A stretch of DNA of 64,000 nt, taken from NCBI RefSeq assembly GCF_030547185.1, contig NZ_JAUOQR010000001.1:186001-250000 (forward strand). The letters run 5' to 3'. The DNA comes from Neptuniibacter sp. 1_MG-2023 (GTDB lineage Bacteria; Pseudomonadota; Gammaproteobacteria; Pseudomonadales; Balneatricaceae). The position numbers and the translations under genes are program-made. Below the pieces are notes generated by a model. That model was not told the origin of the DNA. It worked only from the letters and a program-made list of their open reading frames with translations, and made no database searches. Positions 9,708 through 19,264 of this stretch are shown one piece after another. The first letter of the stretch is position 1. Every line of letters begins with the position of its first letter.

Positions 9708-10565
9708 CTAAGCTTCTTCCAACGCCGTGAGCAAATATTGCGGAAGCCCAAAACTGCCTATATGCATCTGTGGGTTATAATAACGAGTAACAATACCACT
9801 CTTTTCATAACGCTGATTTAATTCATCCAATCCTAGCTTACGTAATGCAGTATTATCAGATCCCCAAGCTAAAGTCATAACACCGCCAATATAGGTCGGA
9901 ACAGCAGCAGTATAGAAAGATTGATCTGCAAAATAAGGGCTCAAACGACGACGGGTAGTAATCACCTCATCTTGTTGTAGGAACGGCACTCCATTTTGCG
10001 CCACAAACACACCACCCTCATTCAACAAACGCTTACAACCTTCATAGAAGCGGCTAGAGAACAGTACTTCACCGGGACCAACCGGATCCGTACAATCAGA
10101 GATAATGACATCAAATTTTTCATCCATCTCTTTGTTAACGTATTCAACCCCATCCGCGATAACAATATTCACACGCGGATCATCAAAAGCACCTGCAGAA
10201 TGATTCGGTAAATGCTCTTTACACATATCAATTACTGCTTGATCAATCTCAACTTGAGTTACATGCTCAACCGTAGCATGACGACAGACTTCACGCAGAA
10301 TCCCACCATCCCCACCACCAATAATCAATACACGCTTAGCGTTTCCATGAGCAATTAATGGTACATGGGTTAACATTTCGTGGTAAACAAACTCATCACG
10401 CTGAGTCGTTTGAATAATTCCATCCAATGCCATTACTGTTCCATAGACGGGGTTACGGAAAATAATTAAATGCCAAGAATCCGTTTGCTGCTCGAACAAG
10501 ACTTCTTCAACATCAAACGTCTGGCCATAGCCCTTATGAAGCGTTTCACTATAAGCGGTTGTCAT
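9708..10565 (-). CDS. speE: spermidine synthase
   Basis: Transfers the aminopropyl group from decarboxylated S-adenosylmethionine to putrescine, giving spermidine and methylthioadenosine. The 285 residues are normal. Key marks are the N-terminal beta domain with [19 protein letters not shown], the Rossmann glycine loop [14 protein letters not shown], and the catalytic-Asp segment [12 protein letters not shown]. It is a single-gene unit with its own terminator downstream and a long control region upstream shared with the divergent amino-acid transporter operon. It works with speD at 6.6 kb. Confidence 0.97.
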   Translation of the reverse strand: MTTAYSETLHKGYGQTFDVEEVLFEQQTDSWHLIIFRNPVYGTVMALDGIIQTTQRDEFVYHEMLTHVPLIAHGNAKRVLIIGGGDGGILREVCRHATVEHVTQVEIDQAVIDMCKEHLPNHSAGAFDDPRVNIVIADGVEYVNKEMDEKFDVIISDCTDPVGPGEVLFSSRFYEGCKRLLNEGGVFVAQNGVPFLQQDEVITTRRRLSPYFADQSFYTAAVPTYIGGVMTLAWGSDNTALRKLGLDELNQRYEKSGIVTRYYNPQMHIGSFGLPQYLLTALEEA

Positions 10566-10984
10566 ATGGATCTCATCCTATCTTAAACTCACTCAATATC
10601 AGCAAGTTAAGACACTAAAAGGTAACTGGATTTGACGGCTGTGTTAAAGGCGTCATTTTGCGCGCATTTTATACCGCAAACTCAGATAAAAAAATAACTT
10701 TATTCTCTTATTATCTCCCTTTTTTATATTTATAAAAAAGCAGAGCGTTTTAGAACATCTTCATTAAAAAGCACTTAATCTTGTGGAATAAACCACATAC
10801 GAATAAGTCACTCTTTTATCAAGATCAAAGCAAATCCTAAGAAATTTCTTAGCCCTTTTTATCTAAACAGGTAAGGCTAATCGACAAAAGAATATGCCTT
10901 AGCATTCAACAGCAAAAAAACAAACACCGAGTAACAATAGTATTCACAAAGAATGACATTTACGGTCAAGAAAGCGTTTAGTTT

Positions 10985-11022
10985 TGCACCATAAAATTTA
11001 CAGCGTCCTATTTTAGTGCACC
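10985..11022 (+). promoter_or_regulatory. paired NtrC-like half-sites upstream of aapJ
   Basis: TGCACC occurs at 10985 and again at 11017, spaced 32 bases, about three helical turns. TGCACC is the conserved half of the NtrC enhancer palindrome; the second half is weak in both. They lie roughly 100-130 bases before the -24 element, the usual enhancer distance. Binding by NtrC is an inference. Confidence 0.45.
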
Positions 11023-11117
11023 CGCCTTCATATTAGACAAACCACAACAAAGCCACAGCCCCTATAAATAAAGGGATTCGAGACAATCTAAACCAAAGTA
11101 TAATTTAAATCACAGGC

Positions 11118-11133
11118 TGGTATATATTCTGCT
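11118..11133 (+). promoter_or_regulatory. sigma-54 promoter of the aap operon
   Basis: TGGTATATATTCTGCT matches the -24/-12 pattern: GG and GC doublets separated by exactly ten bases. Transcription would start near 11144, about 93 bases before aapJ. Amino-acid transporters are a common class of sigma-54/NtrC target. Confidence 0.6.
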
Positions 11134-11236
11134 AGTGTATCTAGTAAGCAGTTTTTATTAATCACTGGAATAAAATAAGAACAATAAAAACAACAAAAAA
11201 CGGCATCATCGCCATCAAAATTGACGGAGAAACATA

Positions 11237-12250
11237 ATGAAACAACTTACCTCAGTAATCGCTACAGGCTTAGCACTCAGTTTATCTTTGGGCGCACAAG
11301 CTGGAACATTAGAAGACGTTCAAAAACGCGGCAACGTTTCTTGTGGCGTGAGCACAGGTTTAGCTGGTTTTTCTCAGAAGGATGAAAACGGCGTATGGAG
11401 TGGATTGGATGTAGACGTATGTCGTGCAGTTGCAGCCGCCGTACTCGGCGATGCAAGCAAAGTTCAATACAAACCATTAACAGCGAAAGAGCGTTTTACT
11501 GCTTTACAGTCTGGTGAAATTGATATTTTATCCCGTAACACTACATGGACCCACACTCGCGACACATCACTAGGTTTAAATTTCGCGGGGGTTAACTACT
11601 ATGATGGACAAGGTTTTATGGTTTCTAAGGCTTTAGGCGTTAAAAGTGCGCTAGAGCTTGACGGGGCGGCAGTCTGCATTCAAGCAGGAACAACAACAGA
11701 GTTAAACTTAGCCGATTATTTCCGTGCAAATGGTCTTACTTATAACGCTATTACATTTGACACATCCGACCAAACTCGTGCGGGTTTTGAGAGTGGTCGC
11801 TGTGATGTACTAACGTCTGATCAATCTCAACTTTATGCGCTACGCATTGGCTTATCTGATCCTTCTGCAGCTATCGTACTTCCAGAAGTTATCTCTAAAG
11901 AACCACTAGGCCCTGTTGTAAGCCAAGGTGATGATGCTTGGTTTAATGTTGTACGTTGGTCCTTAATGGCGATGGTAGAGGCTGAATTCTTAGGTATTGA
12001 CAGCGCATCTGCTGACAAAGCGAAAGCAGAAGGTAACCCATCACAGAAACGCTTGATGGGTTCTGAAGGCGATTCAGGCGCTAAAATGGGCATCCCTGCC
12101 GAGTGGGGTTACAACATTGTTAAGCAGGTTGGTAACTACGCAGAGAGCTTTGAACGCAATGTGGGCGCAGGTTCACCACTTAAGATTGCTCGCGGCCTAA
12201 ATGCTCAGTGGAATAAAGGCGGTATTATGTATTCGTCTCCAGTACGTTAA
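11237..12250 (+). CDS. aapJ: general L-amino-acid ABC transporter, periplasmic binding protein
   Basis: Binds amino acids in the periplasm and delivers them to the membrane complex encoded downstream. The first 22 residues form a signal peptide ending AQA. The mature protein has the family-3 solute-binding pattern (GNVSCGVSTGLAGFS, GLDVDVCRAVAAAVLGD, SRNTTWTHTRD). Length 337 residues matches AapJ/BztA. ATG start with GGAG nine bases upstream. First gene of an operon with two permeases and an ATPase. A hairpin follows it, which would favour more binding protein than permease. The amino-acid range cannot be read from the sequence. Confidence 0.93.
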   Translation: MKQLTSVIATGLALSLSLGAQAGTLEDVQKRGNVSCGVSTGLAGFSQKDENGVWSGLDVDVCRAVAAAVLGDASKVQYKPLTAKERFTALQSGEIDILSRNTTWTHTRDTSLGLNFAGVNYYDGQGFMVSKALGVKSALELDGAAVCIQAGTTTELNLADYFRANGLTYNAITFDTSDQTRAGFESGRCDVLTSDQSQLYALRIGLSDPSAAIVLPEVISKEPLGPVVSQGDDAWFNVVRWSLMAMVEAEFLGIDSASADKAKAEGNPSQKRLMGSEGDSGAKMGIPAEWGYNIVKQVGNYAESFERNVGAGSPLKIARGLNAQWNKGGIMYSSPVR

Positions 12251-12263
12251 TAAAACATAAAAA

Positions 12264-12286
12264 AGAGGGACATATATTGTCCCTCT
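12264..12286 (+). other. intercistronic hairpin between aapJ and aapQ
   Basis: The 9-bp stem AGAGGGACA/TGTCCCTCT with a 5-base loop lies just after the aapJ stop and has no T-run. Such structures commonly stabilise the binding-protein part of ABC transporter messages or partly terminate before the permease genes. Role inferred. Confidence 0.65.
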
Positions 12287-12327
12287 GCTATGTTTACTAC
12301 TAACCTTCTGAAGATAAGTGCTTAATT

Positions 12328-13512
12328 ATGTCTGAAAAGCCTCAGGTGAAATCCTCACCCTCCTTCTTCAATAATCCAAGAAACCGCTCACTGATTTATC
12401 AGTTCTTATTACTCGCGGGCTTGGTCTATTTTTTCTACGGCATTATCACAAATACACTGGCGAACATGGAATCCAGGGGTATTAAGAGCGGTTATGACTT
12501 TTTATTTACAACCGCAGGTTTTGACATATTAATGTCACTGATTCCCTATGATGCCACTTACTCTTATGGTCGGACATTTGTTGTAGGCCTATTAAATACT
12601 ATTTTGGTCTCTACTATAGGTATAGTACTCGCGACCATTGTAGGTTTCTTGATGGGTGTAGCCCATTTTTCCAAAAACTGGTTGATCAGAAAACTAGCCG
12701 TTGTTTACATTGAAACATTTCGTAACATTCCTTTACTGTTGCAAATATTTTTCTGGTATTTCGCTGTGCTGGCAACATTACCCAGTGCGCGCCAAAGCCT
12801 TAGCATCGGAGAGGCTATATTTCTCAATGTGCGTGGTTTATACCTACCCGGCTTGATTGCCGAATCCGGTGCAGGGTTTGTCTATACCGCCATCGGCCTA
12901 GCATTTATGGCGATCATTTTTTTAACCCGTTGGGCTAGAAAACGTCAAAATGATACAGGGCAGCAGTTTCCGGTATTTTTAACTAGTTTAGGTATTTTAT
13001 TCGGCTTACCACTGATTGCCTTATTACTATCAGGCTTACCCTTTACTTGGGATTTCCCTGAACTTAAAGGGTTTAATTTCCGTGGCGGCATTACGGTTAT
13101 CCCAGAATTAATGGCTCTCGCCTTAGCCTTAACTGTTTATACTGGTGCATTTATTGCTGAAGCAGTACGTGCAGGTGTTCAGGCGGTTCCTCATGGGCAA
13201 ACAGAGGCGGCTCGTAGCCTTGGATTAAAAGAGAGCCGAATAATGAAACTAATTATTGTGCCTCAAGCGATGCGCGTTATTGTTCCTTTGCTAAACAGTG
13301 AATATCAAAGTTTAGTTAAAAACTCGACGCTAGCTACAGCCATCGGCTATCCAGATCTTTTTACCGTATTTGTAGGGACAACGTTAAACCAAACAGGTCA
13401 AGCGATTGAAATCGTGTTTATGACCATGGCGGTTTACTTTGTGATCAATATGACTATCTCGTTTGTGATGAATAGATTCAACGCAAGCGTAGAGTTGGCG
13501 GAACGGAATTGA
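12328..13512 (+). CDS. aapQ: general L-amino-acid ABC transporter permease, AapQ type
   Basis: Inner-membrane permease of 394 residues with about eight hydrophobic segments. It carries the polar amino-acid transporter permease domain with the coupling-loop EAA motif EAARSLGLKESRIMKLIIVPQAM near residue 290 (shown in part: EAARSLGLK). The large insertion between the first transmembrane segments is typical of AapQ/BztB and longer than in HisM/HisQ-type permeases. It lies 77 bases after aapJ and 4 bases before aapM, with which it would form the heterodimeric channel. Confidence 0.93.
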   Translation: MSEKPQVKSSPSFFNNPRNRSLIYQFLLLAGLVYFFYGIITNTLANMESRGIKSGYDFLFTTAGFDILMSLIPYDATYSYGRTFVVGLLNTILVSTIGIVLATIVGFLMGVAHFSKNWLIRKLAVVYIETFRNIPLLLQIFFWYFAVLATLPSARQSLSIGEAIFLNVRGLYLPGLIAESGAGFVYTAIGLAFMAIIFLTRWARKRQNDTGQQFPVFLTSLGILFGLPLIALLLSGLPFTWDFPELKGFNFRGGITVIPELMALALALTVYTGAFIAEAVRAGVQAVPHGQTEAARSLGLKESRIMKLIIVPQAMRVIVPLLNSEYQSLVKNSTLATAIGYPDLFTVFVGTTLNQTGQAIEIVFMTMAVYFVINMTISFVMNRFNASVELAERN

Positions 13513-13516
13513 TGCT

Positions 13517-14620
13517 ATGAAAGAGTTTACACCATTACCCGATAAACCCGCTCCAAATGATGTCGTAGGTATAATTCCTTGGTTAAGGGAAAATCTTTTT
13601 CCAACGCCGTTAAACTCACTCGTTACTCTGGCAATAATCGCTTTTTTTGCAACCCTGATACCACCGTTATTTGATTGGCTATTTTTCTCCGCCAACTGGT
13701 CTGGTACTACACAGGATGCCTGTACAAACAAAGACGGCGCATGTTGGGTATTTGTCATTGCTTGGTCTAAACAGTTTTTCTACGGCAGCTACCCTGTCGA
13801 AGAGATATGGAGAATTAACACCTGCTTACTCGCTCTAATAGCGATCATTATCGCTTCCTTTAAACTTCATAAAGACTTACGTAACAAAATAGCTATCCCC
13901 TTATTTTTATTATTGCCATTTTTATCCATCATACTGTTAGATGGATCTCTCATCGGCCTAGAATATGTTGCAACCGATTACTGGGGCGGCTTCACCCTCA
14001 ATGTAATGCTCGCCGCTGCAAGCATTATCGTTGCGTTTCCTTTGAGCTTTCTTTGGGCTTTAGGGCGACGATCTGATATGCCATTCATTCGCAGTGTGAG
14101 TGTAATATTGATTGAGTTCTTCCGCGGCGTACCTGTATTAGCCCTATTTTTTATGGGCTCTGTCATGCTACCGCTGTTCTTTCCTGAAGGAACTAATGTT
14201 GATAAATTGCTCCGTGTTTGGATCGTACTGACACTCTTTATGTCAGGCTACATGGCAGAAGTATTTCGAGGAGGTTTCCAGGCCGTACCTAACGGCCAGT
14301 ACGAAGCGGCCGACTCTTTAGGGCTTGGCTTTTGGCAGAAAACACTCCTTATCATTCTGCCGCAAGTTATCAAAATCTCTATGCCAAATATTTTGGCAAC
14401 TTTCGTTATGCTATTTAAAAACACAACCTTCCTATTGATTATTGGCATCTTTGAGATGCTAAGTACCACTCAAACAGCACTCACTAACTCAAACTGGCTG
14501 GGTGGGCATTCAACAGAAGGTTATCTATTTGTGGCGGTTGTTTTTTGGATCTGCTGTTTCAGTATGTCCATGATCAGCTCATCCATCGAACGCAAGCTAG
14601 ACACTAGCCATAGAAATTAA
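13517..14620 (+). CDS. aapM: general L-amino-acid ABC transporter permease, AapM type
   Basis: Second permease of the complex, 367 residues. The N-terminal part has the first membrane span (SLVTLAIIAFFATLIPPLF) followed by a periplasmic Cys-containing loop; the C-terminal half is the conserved permease domain with FFRGVPVLALFFMGSVMLP and the EAA-loop segment EAADSLGLGFWQK. The start follows the aapQ stop by 4 bases, so translation is probably coupled. It pairs with AapQ and the ATPase AapP in the membrane. Confidence 0.93.
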   Translation: MKEFTPLPDKPAPNDVVGIIPWLRENLFPTPLNSLVTLAIIAFFATLIPPLFDWLFFSANWSGTTQDACTNKDGACWVFVIAWSKQFFYGSYPVEEIWRINTCLLALIAIIIASFKLHKDLRNKIAIPLFLLLPFLSIILLDGSLIGLEYVATDYWGGFTLNVMLAAASIIVAFPLSFLWALGRRSDMPFIRSVSVILIEFFRGVPVLALFFMGSVMLPLFFPEGTNVDKLLRVWIVLTLFMSGYMAEVFRGGFQAVPNGQYEAADSLGLGFWQKTLLIILPQVIKISMPNILATFVMLFKNTTFLLIIGIFEMLSTTQTALTNSNWLGGHSTEGYLFVAVVFWICCFSMSMISSSIERKLDTSHRN

Positions 14621-14632
14621 GAGGTTATCTTT

Positions 14633-15403
14633 GTGAGCATAAAACACGAACAAAGTATTGAAAACAATGACGACATTATCATCATCAAAGACCTCAATAA
14701 GTGGTATGGCGATTTTCATGTATTGAAAGATATCAACCTTCGCGTCAAAAAAGGCGAACGTATTGTTATCTGTGGCCCTTCAGGTTCAGGTAAGTCCACC
14801 ATAACACGCTGTATTAACCGCCTAGAAGAGTTTCAGCGCGGTTCACTAACAGTGAACGGTGTTGAGATGATAGAAGATGTAAAAAACATCGAAGCGATCC
14901 GTCGTGAAGTAGGTATGGTATTCCAGCACTTTAATCTTTTTCCGCACCTGACTATTCTTGAGAATCTAACTTTAGGTCCGATCTGGGTTCAGAAGAAGCC
15001 CAAGAAAGAAGCTGAAGCGATCGCCATGAAATACCTTGAGCGAGTTAAAATTCCTGATCAAGCACAGAAATTTCCAGGTCAACTATCTGGGGGACAACAA
15101 CAACGTGTTGCCATTGCTCGTTCACTTTGTATGAATCCAGAAATCATGCTTTTTGATGAACCAACCTCAGCACTTGATCCGGAAATGATTAAGGAGGTAC
15201 TCGATGTAATGGTCGAACTCGCCGACGAAGGAATGACTATGCTATGCGTAACTCACGAGATGGGGTTCGCAAAAAAAGTAGCCGACCGTGTCATTTTCAT
15301 GGATGCAGGTGAAATTGTTGAGCAAAATACACCGGAAGAGATCTTTAACAACCCTCAAACGGATAGATTACAGTTATTCTTAAGCCAAATACTTGATCAT
15401 TAA
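14633..15403 (+). CDS. aapP: general L-amino-acid ABC transporter ATPase
   Basis: Cytoplasmic ATPase that drives uptake. Walker A is GPSGSGKST (residues 48-56), the ABC signature LSGGQQQR (150-157) and Walker B IMLFDEP (about 169-175). The family hallmark [14 protein letters not shown] follows the Q-loop. Length 256 residues is typical of polar amino-acid importers. The start is GTG, preceded by an AAGAGG ribosome site. Last gene of the operon, followed by a strong terminator. Confidence 0.96.
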   Translation: MSIKHEQSIENNDDIIIIKDLNKWYGDFHVLKDINLRVKKGERIVICGPSGSGKSTITRCINRLEEFQRGSLTVNGVEMIEDVKNIEAIRREVGMVFQHFNLFPHLTILENLTLGPIWVQKKPKKEAEAIAMKYLERVKIPDQAQKFPGQLSGGQQQRVAIARSLCMNPEIMLFDEPTSALDPEMIKEVLDVMVELADEGMTMLCVTHEMGFAKKVADRVIFMDAGEIVEQNTPEEIFNNPQTDRLQLFLSQILDH

Positions 15404-15415
15404 TTTTCAATGAGA

Positions 15416-15460
15416 TAGCTAAAAAGCCGTAACTTGATATAAGTTACGGCTTTTTAGCTA
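15416..15460. terminator. strong bidirectional terminator, aapP / GST gene
   Basis: A perfect 20-bp inverted repeat (15416-15435 with 15441-15460) with a GATAT loop and A/T tracts in both arms. It separates the convergent aapP and GST genes and should stop transcription from both sides. Confidence 0.95.
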
Positions 15461-15461
15461 C

Positions 15462-16127
15462 TTAATTAAGTGTTCCAAGCTCTTCACCAGCCTCATCTTC
15501 CTGTACTACATCCGTTTCTTTAAGCGCATCCATTAACCACAACGCCATAGCAGGATGTGCAAGCAAATGTTCTTGATAAGCAGCAGACTCAGTAGAAAGT
15601 TGTATCCCATATGTTTTAAACCTTAAGGCTATAGGTGCGAAAAACACATCCACAATACCAAACTCATCAAATAGCCATGCATTACTGCCTGCATAATTCG
15701 ATAAACACTCAGCCCATAGTCGGTCAATGCGTGCAATATCTGTCTTCGCTGCCTCACTCAACAAAACAGATCGGCGCGCTCTACAATTCATCGGCATCTC
15801 ATTACGTAATGCGGTGAAACCAGAATGCATTTCACTCACCATCGCACGGGCAATAGCTCTAGCTTGAACCTCTTTTGGCCACCCTTTGCCATCAAGATAT
15901 TGTTCATTAATATATTCACAGATAGCCAATGAATCCCAAACACTTAGCTCCCCATCCACCAGCACAGGAACCTTTTCTACAGGGGTGTAATCTTTTAAAA
16001 CAGTATAAAAATGGTCGCTAAACAGCGTTAAAGAAATCTCCTCAAATGGGATATCAAACGCTTTTAACATCAACCATCCACGTAAAGACCAAGATGAGTA
16101 ATTTTTATTACCTATGATCAACTTCAT
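15462..16127 (-). CDS. glutathione S-transferase family protein
   Basis: A cytosolic GST-fold protein. The thioredoxin-like N-terminal domain starts MKLIIGNKNYSSWSLRGWL and includes the cis-Pro/Glu-Ser region VEKVPVLVDGELSVWDSLAI. The remainder is the helical domain. Ser in NYSSWS is the likely catalytic position, as in zeta/YfcF-like proteins. The frame opens at an ATG at 16136, but the GAGGGGG ribosome site is better placed for the ATG at 16127 (221 residues). The physiological substrate is unknown. It is divergent from a LysR-type regulator, which may control it. Confidence 0.88.
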   Translation of the reverse strand: MKLIIGNKNYSSWSLRGWLMLKAFDIPFEEISLTLFSDHFYTVLKDYTPVEKVPVLVDGELSVWDSLAICEYINEQYLDGKGWPKEVQARAIARAMVSEMHSGFTALRNEMPMNCRARRSVLLSEAAKTDIARIDRLWAECLSNYAGSNAWLFDEFGIVDVFFAPIALRFKTYGIQLSTESAAYQEHLLAHPAMALWLMDALKETDVVQEDEAGEELGTLN

Positions 16128-16216
16128 CGCTATCATTTCCCCCTCAGAGACAAATACACCTTATTTATCCATTTTCTCAGCTTGCATTCCCTTTGACTAA
16201 CCAATAGTTTTGATAT

Positions 16217-16241
16217 CACCTATTCAGATTATTGATAGGTG
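16217..16241. promoter_or_regulatory. inverted repeat in the GST / LysR divergent gap
   Basis: CACCTAT and ATAGGTG face each other over an 11-base spacer, 30 bases before the regulator's start codon. The position and form suit a LysR-family operator; binding is inferred. Confidence 0.45.
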
Positions 16242-16271
16242 CCAATCATCCAAAACTCACGGAGACGGCAC

Positions 16272-17129
16272 ATGGATATAGATGCTCTACGAAGCTTTAT
16301 TGCGTTTGTTGACACAGGTAGCTTTACCCGAGCGGCAAAGCAAACCTTTCGGACTCAAAGTGCGATCAGTATGCAGATGAAGAAGCTTGAAGAGGAGTCA
16401 GGTCAGGCGCTTTTCATTAAAGAGGGCCGTAATCTTGTTCTAACCGAGCATGGGCAGATTTTAGTAAGCTACGCTCGCCGTATACTCTCTTTGCACGATG
16501 AGGTTATAGGCAACTTCTCACGGAGTAACGGCCACCCTCCCTTAGTAATCGGCTGTCCAGATGACTATGCTGAATCGATTTTACCTCAACTAATCACCCT
16601 TATCTTAGAAAAGCTCCCTCAGCAAAACATTAAAATATGTTGCCACTGCAGCAGTCAATTACGTTTGAAATTAGATACGGGGGAGATTCATATAGCTATA
16701 TTGACTGGTGCTCCCGACATTGAAGAAGGGTACTTGCTCAAACATGATAGAGGAGTCTGGGTTCATGGTGGCTATCCCCATCTCATAAACGCCGACCCTC
16801 TTGCTCTCATTCTATATGAGGCCGATTGTAAATTTCATAGCGCTGCTATTGACGGTTTAGAGAAACAAGGGATTAACTACCGACTACTCTGCAGTGCATC
16901 GAGCGCTACTGCAATAAAAAGCCTTTTACGACAGGGATTAGGTATCAGTGCCGTTGCAACATCAACCGTGTCACAAGGATTATCAATCGAAAGTTCGGCG
17001 CAACTACCACCCTTACCGTTTATCAATATAGTGTTAGCTACAGCGCCTATTCCGCACCCTTTGTTTGGTTCAGCTATAGCTGCCGAGGTAAGCCAAACAT
17101 TTAGAGCTAAACACGCTTGCGATAATTAA
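16272..17129 (+). CDS. LysR-family transcriptional regulator
   Basis: A regulator of 285 residues. The helix-turn-helix lies at residues 1-60: MDIDALRSFIAFVDTGSFT, then TQSAISMQMKKLEEESG. The effector domain is shorter and less conserved than usual. The frame is open to a GTG at 16239, but the ATG at 16272 follows GGAGACGGCAC and matches the family N-terminus. It is divergent from the GST gene, a common arrangement for a regulator and its target. Effector and regulon unknown. Confidence 0.9.
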   Translation: MDIDALRSFIAFVDTGSFTRAAKQTFRTQSAISMQMKKLEEESGQALFIKEGRNLVLTEHGQILVSYARRILSLHDEVIGNFSRSNGHPPLVIGCPDDYAESILPQLITLILEKLPQQNIKICCHCSSQLRLKLDTGEIHIAILTGAPDIEEGYLLKHDRGVWVHGGYPHLINADPLALILYEADCKFHSAAIDGLEKQGINYRLLCSASSATAIKSLLRQGLGISAVATSTVSQGLSIESSAQLPPLPFINIVLATAPIPHPLFGSAIAAEVSQTFRAKHACDN

Positions 17130-17136
17130 TACCGAC

Positions 17137-17877
17137 TTAGTCTGCTTTTGCGTAACGCTTCTTGAGTATAGCCACACGCTTCACATAAGCTTGAGTTTCC
17201 GCGTAAGGGGGCACACCATTATAGCGCGATACGGCGCCAGGGCCTGCGTTATATGCAGCAGTTGCCAAACGCATATCGCCAGAGAAATTATTTAAGAGCT
17301 GAGAAAGGTATTTAGCCCCACCTTCGATATTTTGATCTGCATTAAGACTATCTTTCACACCTAGCTCATTAGCGGTTGCTGGCATTAATTGCATTAACCC
17401 TTGAGCCCCAGCCCGGGAAATAGCATTTTTATTAAATGCTGATTCTGCATGGATAACCGCTCTAACTAATGATTCTTCAACACCATATTTCTCTGCCATG
17501 ATCTTCACTTGCTGTTTATAAGCGGAAAGATTTAACGGTGTTGTATGCCAATTCACGTTTGACGAAAGGCTACAGGCATAACAATCAAAACGAAGTACTT
17601 CAAAGTCAGCGTTAACGGGCTTCTGATCTGAAAAAGCAAGAACTCCTTTATTATTTCGGTACTTATAAACGCTGCTCGTCGAACTCTTACTTTGATTGGT
17701 GAAATGAATATTCCGTTGTTGGTCCGTTAAGTTTGTATACTCAACCCGCCCATCAGGATGAACAATTTTCCGCACTTCGCCCGCATAAACTGCGCTAAAT
17801 ATACAGCACAACGTAATGACACAATGATGTACTAGGTAGCGTTTAATATTAATCACAACAGCGTCTTTATTACCCAT
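17137..17877 (-). CDS. lytic transglycosylase-like protein with DUF4124-like N-terminus
   Basis: A periplasmic or exported peptidoglycan lytic transglycosylase of 246 residues. A signal segment (about residues 10-32, YLVHHCVITLCCIFSAVYAG) is followed by a short DUF4124-like part (HPDGRVEYTNLTDQQ; YRNNKGVLAFSD). The SLT domain occupies 115-246, with catalytic Glu145 in HAESAFNKNAIS, then AQGLMQLMPATA and the TAAYNAGPGAV motif. It resembles MltC/Slt family 1 enzymes. It is distinct from the larger Slt at 40.9 kb. It sits tail to tail with the LysR gene. Confidence 0.92.
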   Translation of the reverse strand: MGNKDAVVINIKRYLVHHCVITLCCIFSAVYAGEVRKIVHPDGRVEYTNLTDQQRNIHFTNQSKSSTSSVYKYRNNKGVLAFSDQKPVNADFEVLRFDCYACSLSSNVNWHTTPLNLSAYKQQVKIMAEKYGVEESLVRAVIHAESAFNKNAISRAGAQGLMQLMPATANELGVKDSLNADQNIEGGAKYLSQLLNNFSGDMRLATAAYNAGPGAVSRYNGVPPYAETQAYVKRVAILKKRYAKAD

Positions 17878-17907
17878 AATTGCAGTTTAGCATTCAACAA
17901 AGGATAG

Positions 17908-19167
17908 TTAGATATCTTTCGGCGGTACAATTAAAGATGAAAATAATAATCCAGTTACTAAAGCGATAGCAACAAAGCTCATACTAAATGCGGTATCGAT
18001 CCCTTCTAAAACATTTTTCTCAACGAGTAACGACAAACTCTGCAACCCAACACTTCCAGGCACTAAAAGTAAAATACCTGGCATAAGCATAACCCCACGC
18101 GTAATCCCAGAAATTCTCTCAAATAAGTTAGCGGCTAAGCCTGTGACTAAGGCTCCCACAAACGCCCCCATAACTTGGCCAAAGAACTCCTTGCCATACC
18201 AAGTAGTCGAAAATGCAATTAATCCTCCCAATACAATCCATGGAATATCTTTTGGTCGCCCTTGGAATAAAAAACATAACGATATACCGGCAATAACAAT
18301 GGAGATCCAAATACTCCAATCAGGTAGGAAAAATTCTCGACTAATCTCTGTAGCAGGAAAAAGCTCAACGCCCACAGCATTACCTATAGCTACACCAAAA
18401 CCAATCTGTAACAAGATAGTTCCTGAATATACAAGCCTAGAAGTGCCTGACACCATATTTTGTCTCGCTAACTCAGCAACCGCAGTAGTTAAAGGCAACC
18501 CAGGCACTAAGGCGATAACCCCTGCAACCGTTGCAATATCTGGTGAGGACAACAAGCCAAAACTCGCCACAAAACTTGCTAATAAAGCAGAAATAATGGC
18601 TGAGATAGTCGGGAAAAGGTACTTGAGAGACTCAGTTTGTAAAAGTTTAACCGCAACAAACCCAGTCACAATCCCAACAAAAAGAGCAACGATCATTTCA
18701 GAGATCGCCCCCCCTAGTAACTGGGCAACACAACTAGCTAATAGCCCAAATGAAGCCATTTGGCCTTTTACACCAAAACGAGGAGGCGTATTAGAAATAG
18801 TTTTTAAACGCCCAGCGCCCTCTTCCACCGATAAAGATTCATCAAGTACAGCACTTACGATCTCCTGCACTTCAATTTGGCGCTCTAAATTCACTTCGCC
18901 CTGCTCAACCCGAAAAACATAGGTCTTCGGCTCAGGTTCTTCTGGATGTGAAAAGCTCATAATTAAAGTCGTAGGCTGCGCCAGACACTGCACCCCAAAG
19001 CCCAACCGAATACCGACTCGGTTCATTGTGCTTTCGAGTTCATAAGCCGTCATACCATAAGTATGCAATGCTCGCGCTAGACGCAGCATAAAACCCACCG
19101 GAAGCGTCCGCGGTGGAAAATGAGGCTGTGTATACAATGAATAGTGATCTAGCAAGTCGAAAGACAT
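17908..19167 (-). CDS. threonine/serine exporter family protein (ThrE type)
   Basis: An integral membrane protein of 419 residues with about ten hydrophobic segments. The soluble N-terminal part (LRLARALHTYGMTAYELEST) and the following membrane region fit the DUF1212/ThrE family; the second half fits the ThrE C-terminal domain, so both halves are fused as in Corynebacterium ThrE. GLVPGLPL-like and MPGILLLVPGSVGLQSL motifs are in the membrane part. Export of threonine and serine is the known role of the family; specificity here is inferred. It lies downstream of aroC behind a terminator. Confidence 0.88.
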   Translation of the reverse strand: MSFDLLDHYSLYTQPHFPPRTLPVGFMLRLARALHTYGMTAYELESTMNRVGIRLGFGVQCLAQPTTLIMSFSHPEEPEPKTYVFRVEQGEVNLERQIEVQEIVSAVLDESLSVEEGAGRLKTISNTPPRFGVKGQMASFGLLASCVAQLLGGAISEMIVALFVGIVTGFVAVKLLQTESLKYLFPTISAIISALLASFVASFGLLSSPDIATVAGVIALVPGLPLTTAVAELARQNMVSGTSRLVYSGTILLQIGFGVAIGNAVGVELFPATEISREFFLPDWSIWISIVIAGISLCFLFQGRPKDIPWIVLGGLIAFSTTWYGKEFFGQVMGAFVGALVTGLAANLFERISGITRGVMLMPGILLLVPGSVGLQSLSLLVEKNVLEGIDTAFSMSFVAIALVTGLLFSSLIVPPKDI

Positions 19168-19207
19168 TTTCTATACCAAAAAGTGAGGTTGAAGCCCCAA
19201 ACTAAAA

Positions 19208-19237
19208 GAAGGATAAACTATCGCTAATTTATCCTTC
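19208..19237 (-). terminator. terminator after aroC
   Basis: GAAGGATAAA/TTTATCCTTC, a 10-bp stem with a 10-base loop, is followed on the minus strand by CTTTTAGT. It lies in the 97-base gap between aroC and the exporter gene. Confidence 0.65.
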
Positions 19238-19264
19238 CTGATCTATAAATTATGCTGACAATCG

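Larger units (their letters stand above)
10566..11236. promoter_or_regulatory. speE / aap divergent intergenic region (671 bases)
   Basis: A long, AT-rich, gene-free region between two divergent units. I see no RNA gene or ORF of note. The half nearest aapJ holds two direct TGCACC repeats (10985-10990 and 11017-11022, 32 bases apart) and a sigma-54 promoter, each listed separately. The speE-proximal half contains only AT-rich tracts in which I cannot place a promoter confidently. Confidence 0.6.

Noticed and set aside
16891-16900. GCAGTGCA inside the second LysR gene
   Set aside because: It is within a coding region and shows that the short core also occurs by chance; it was not counted as an operator.
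18143-18922. A 259-codon open frame on the plus strand
   Set aside because: It is fully antisense to the ThrE-type exporter, whose membrane and family patterns are clear on the minus strand. It has a low-complexity Pro/Thr/Lys composition and no ribosome site.
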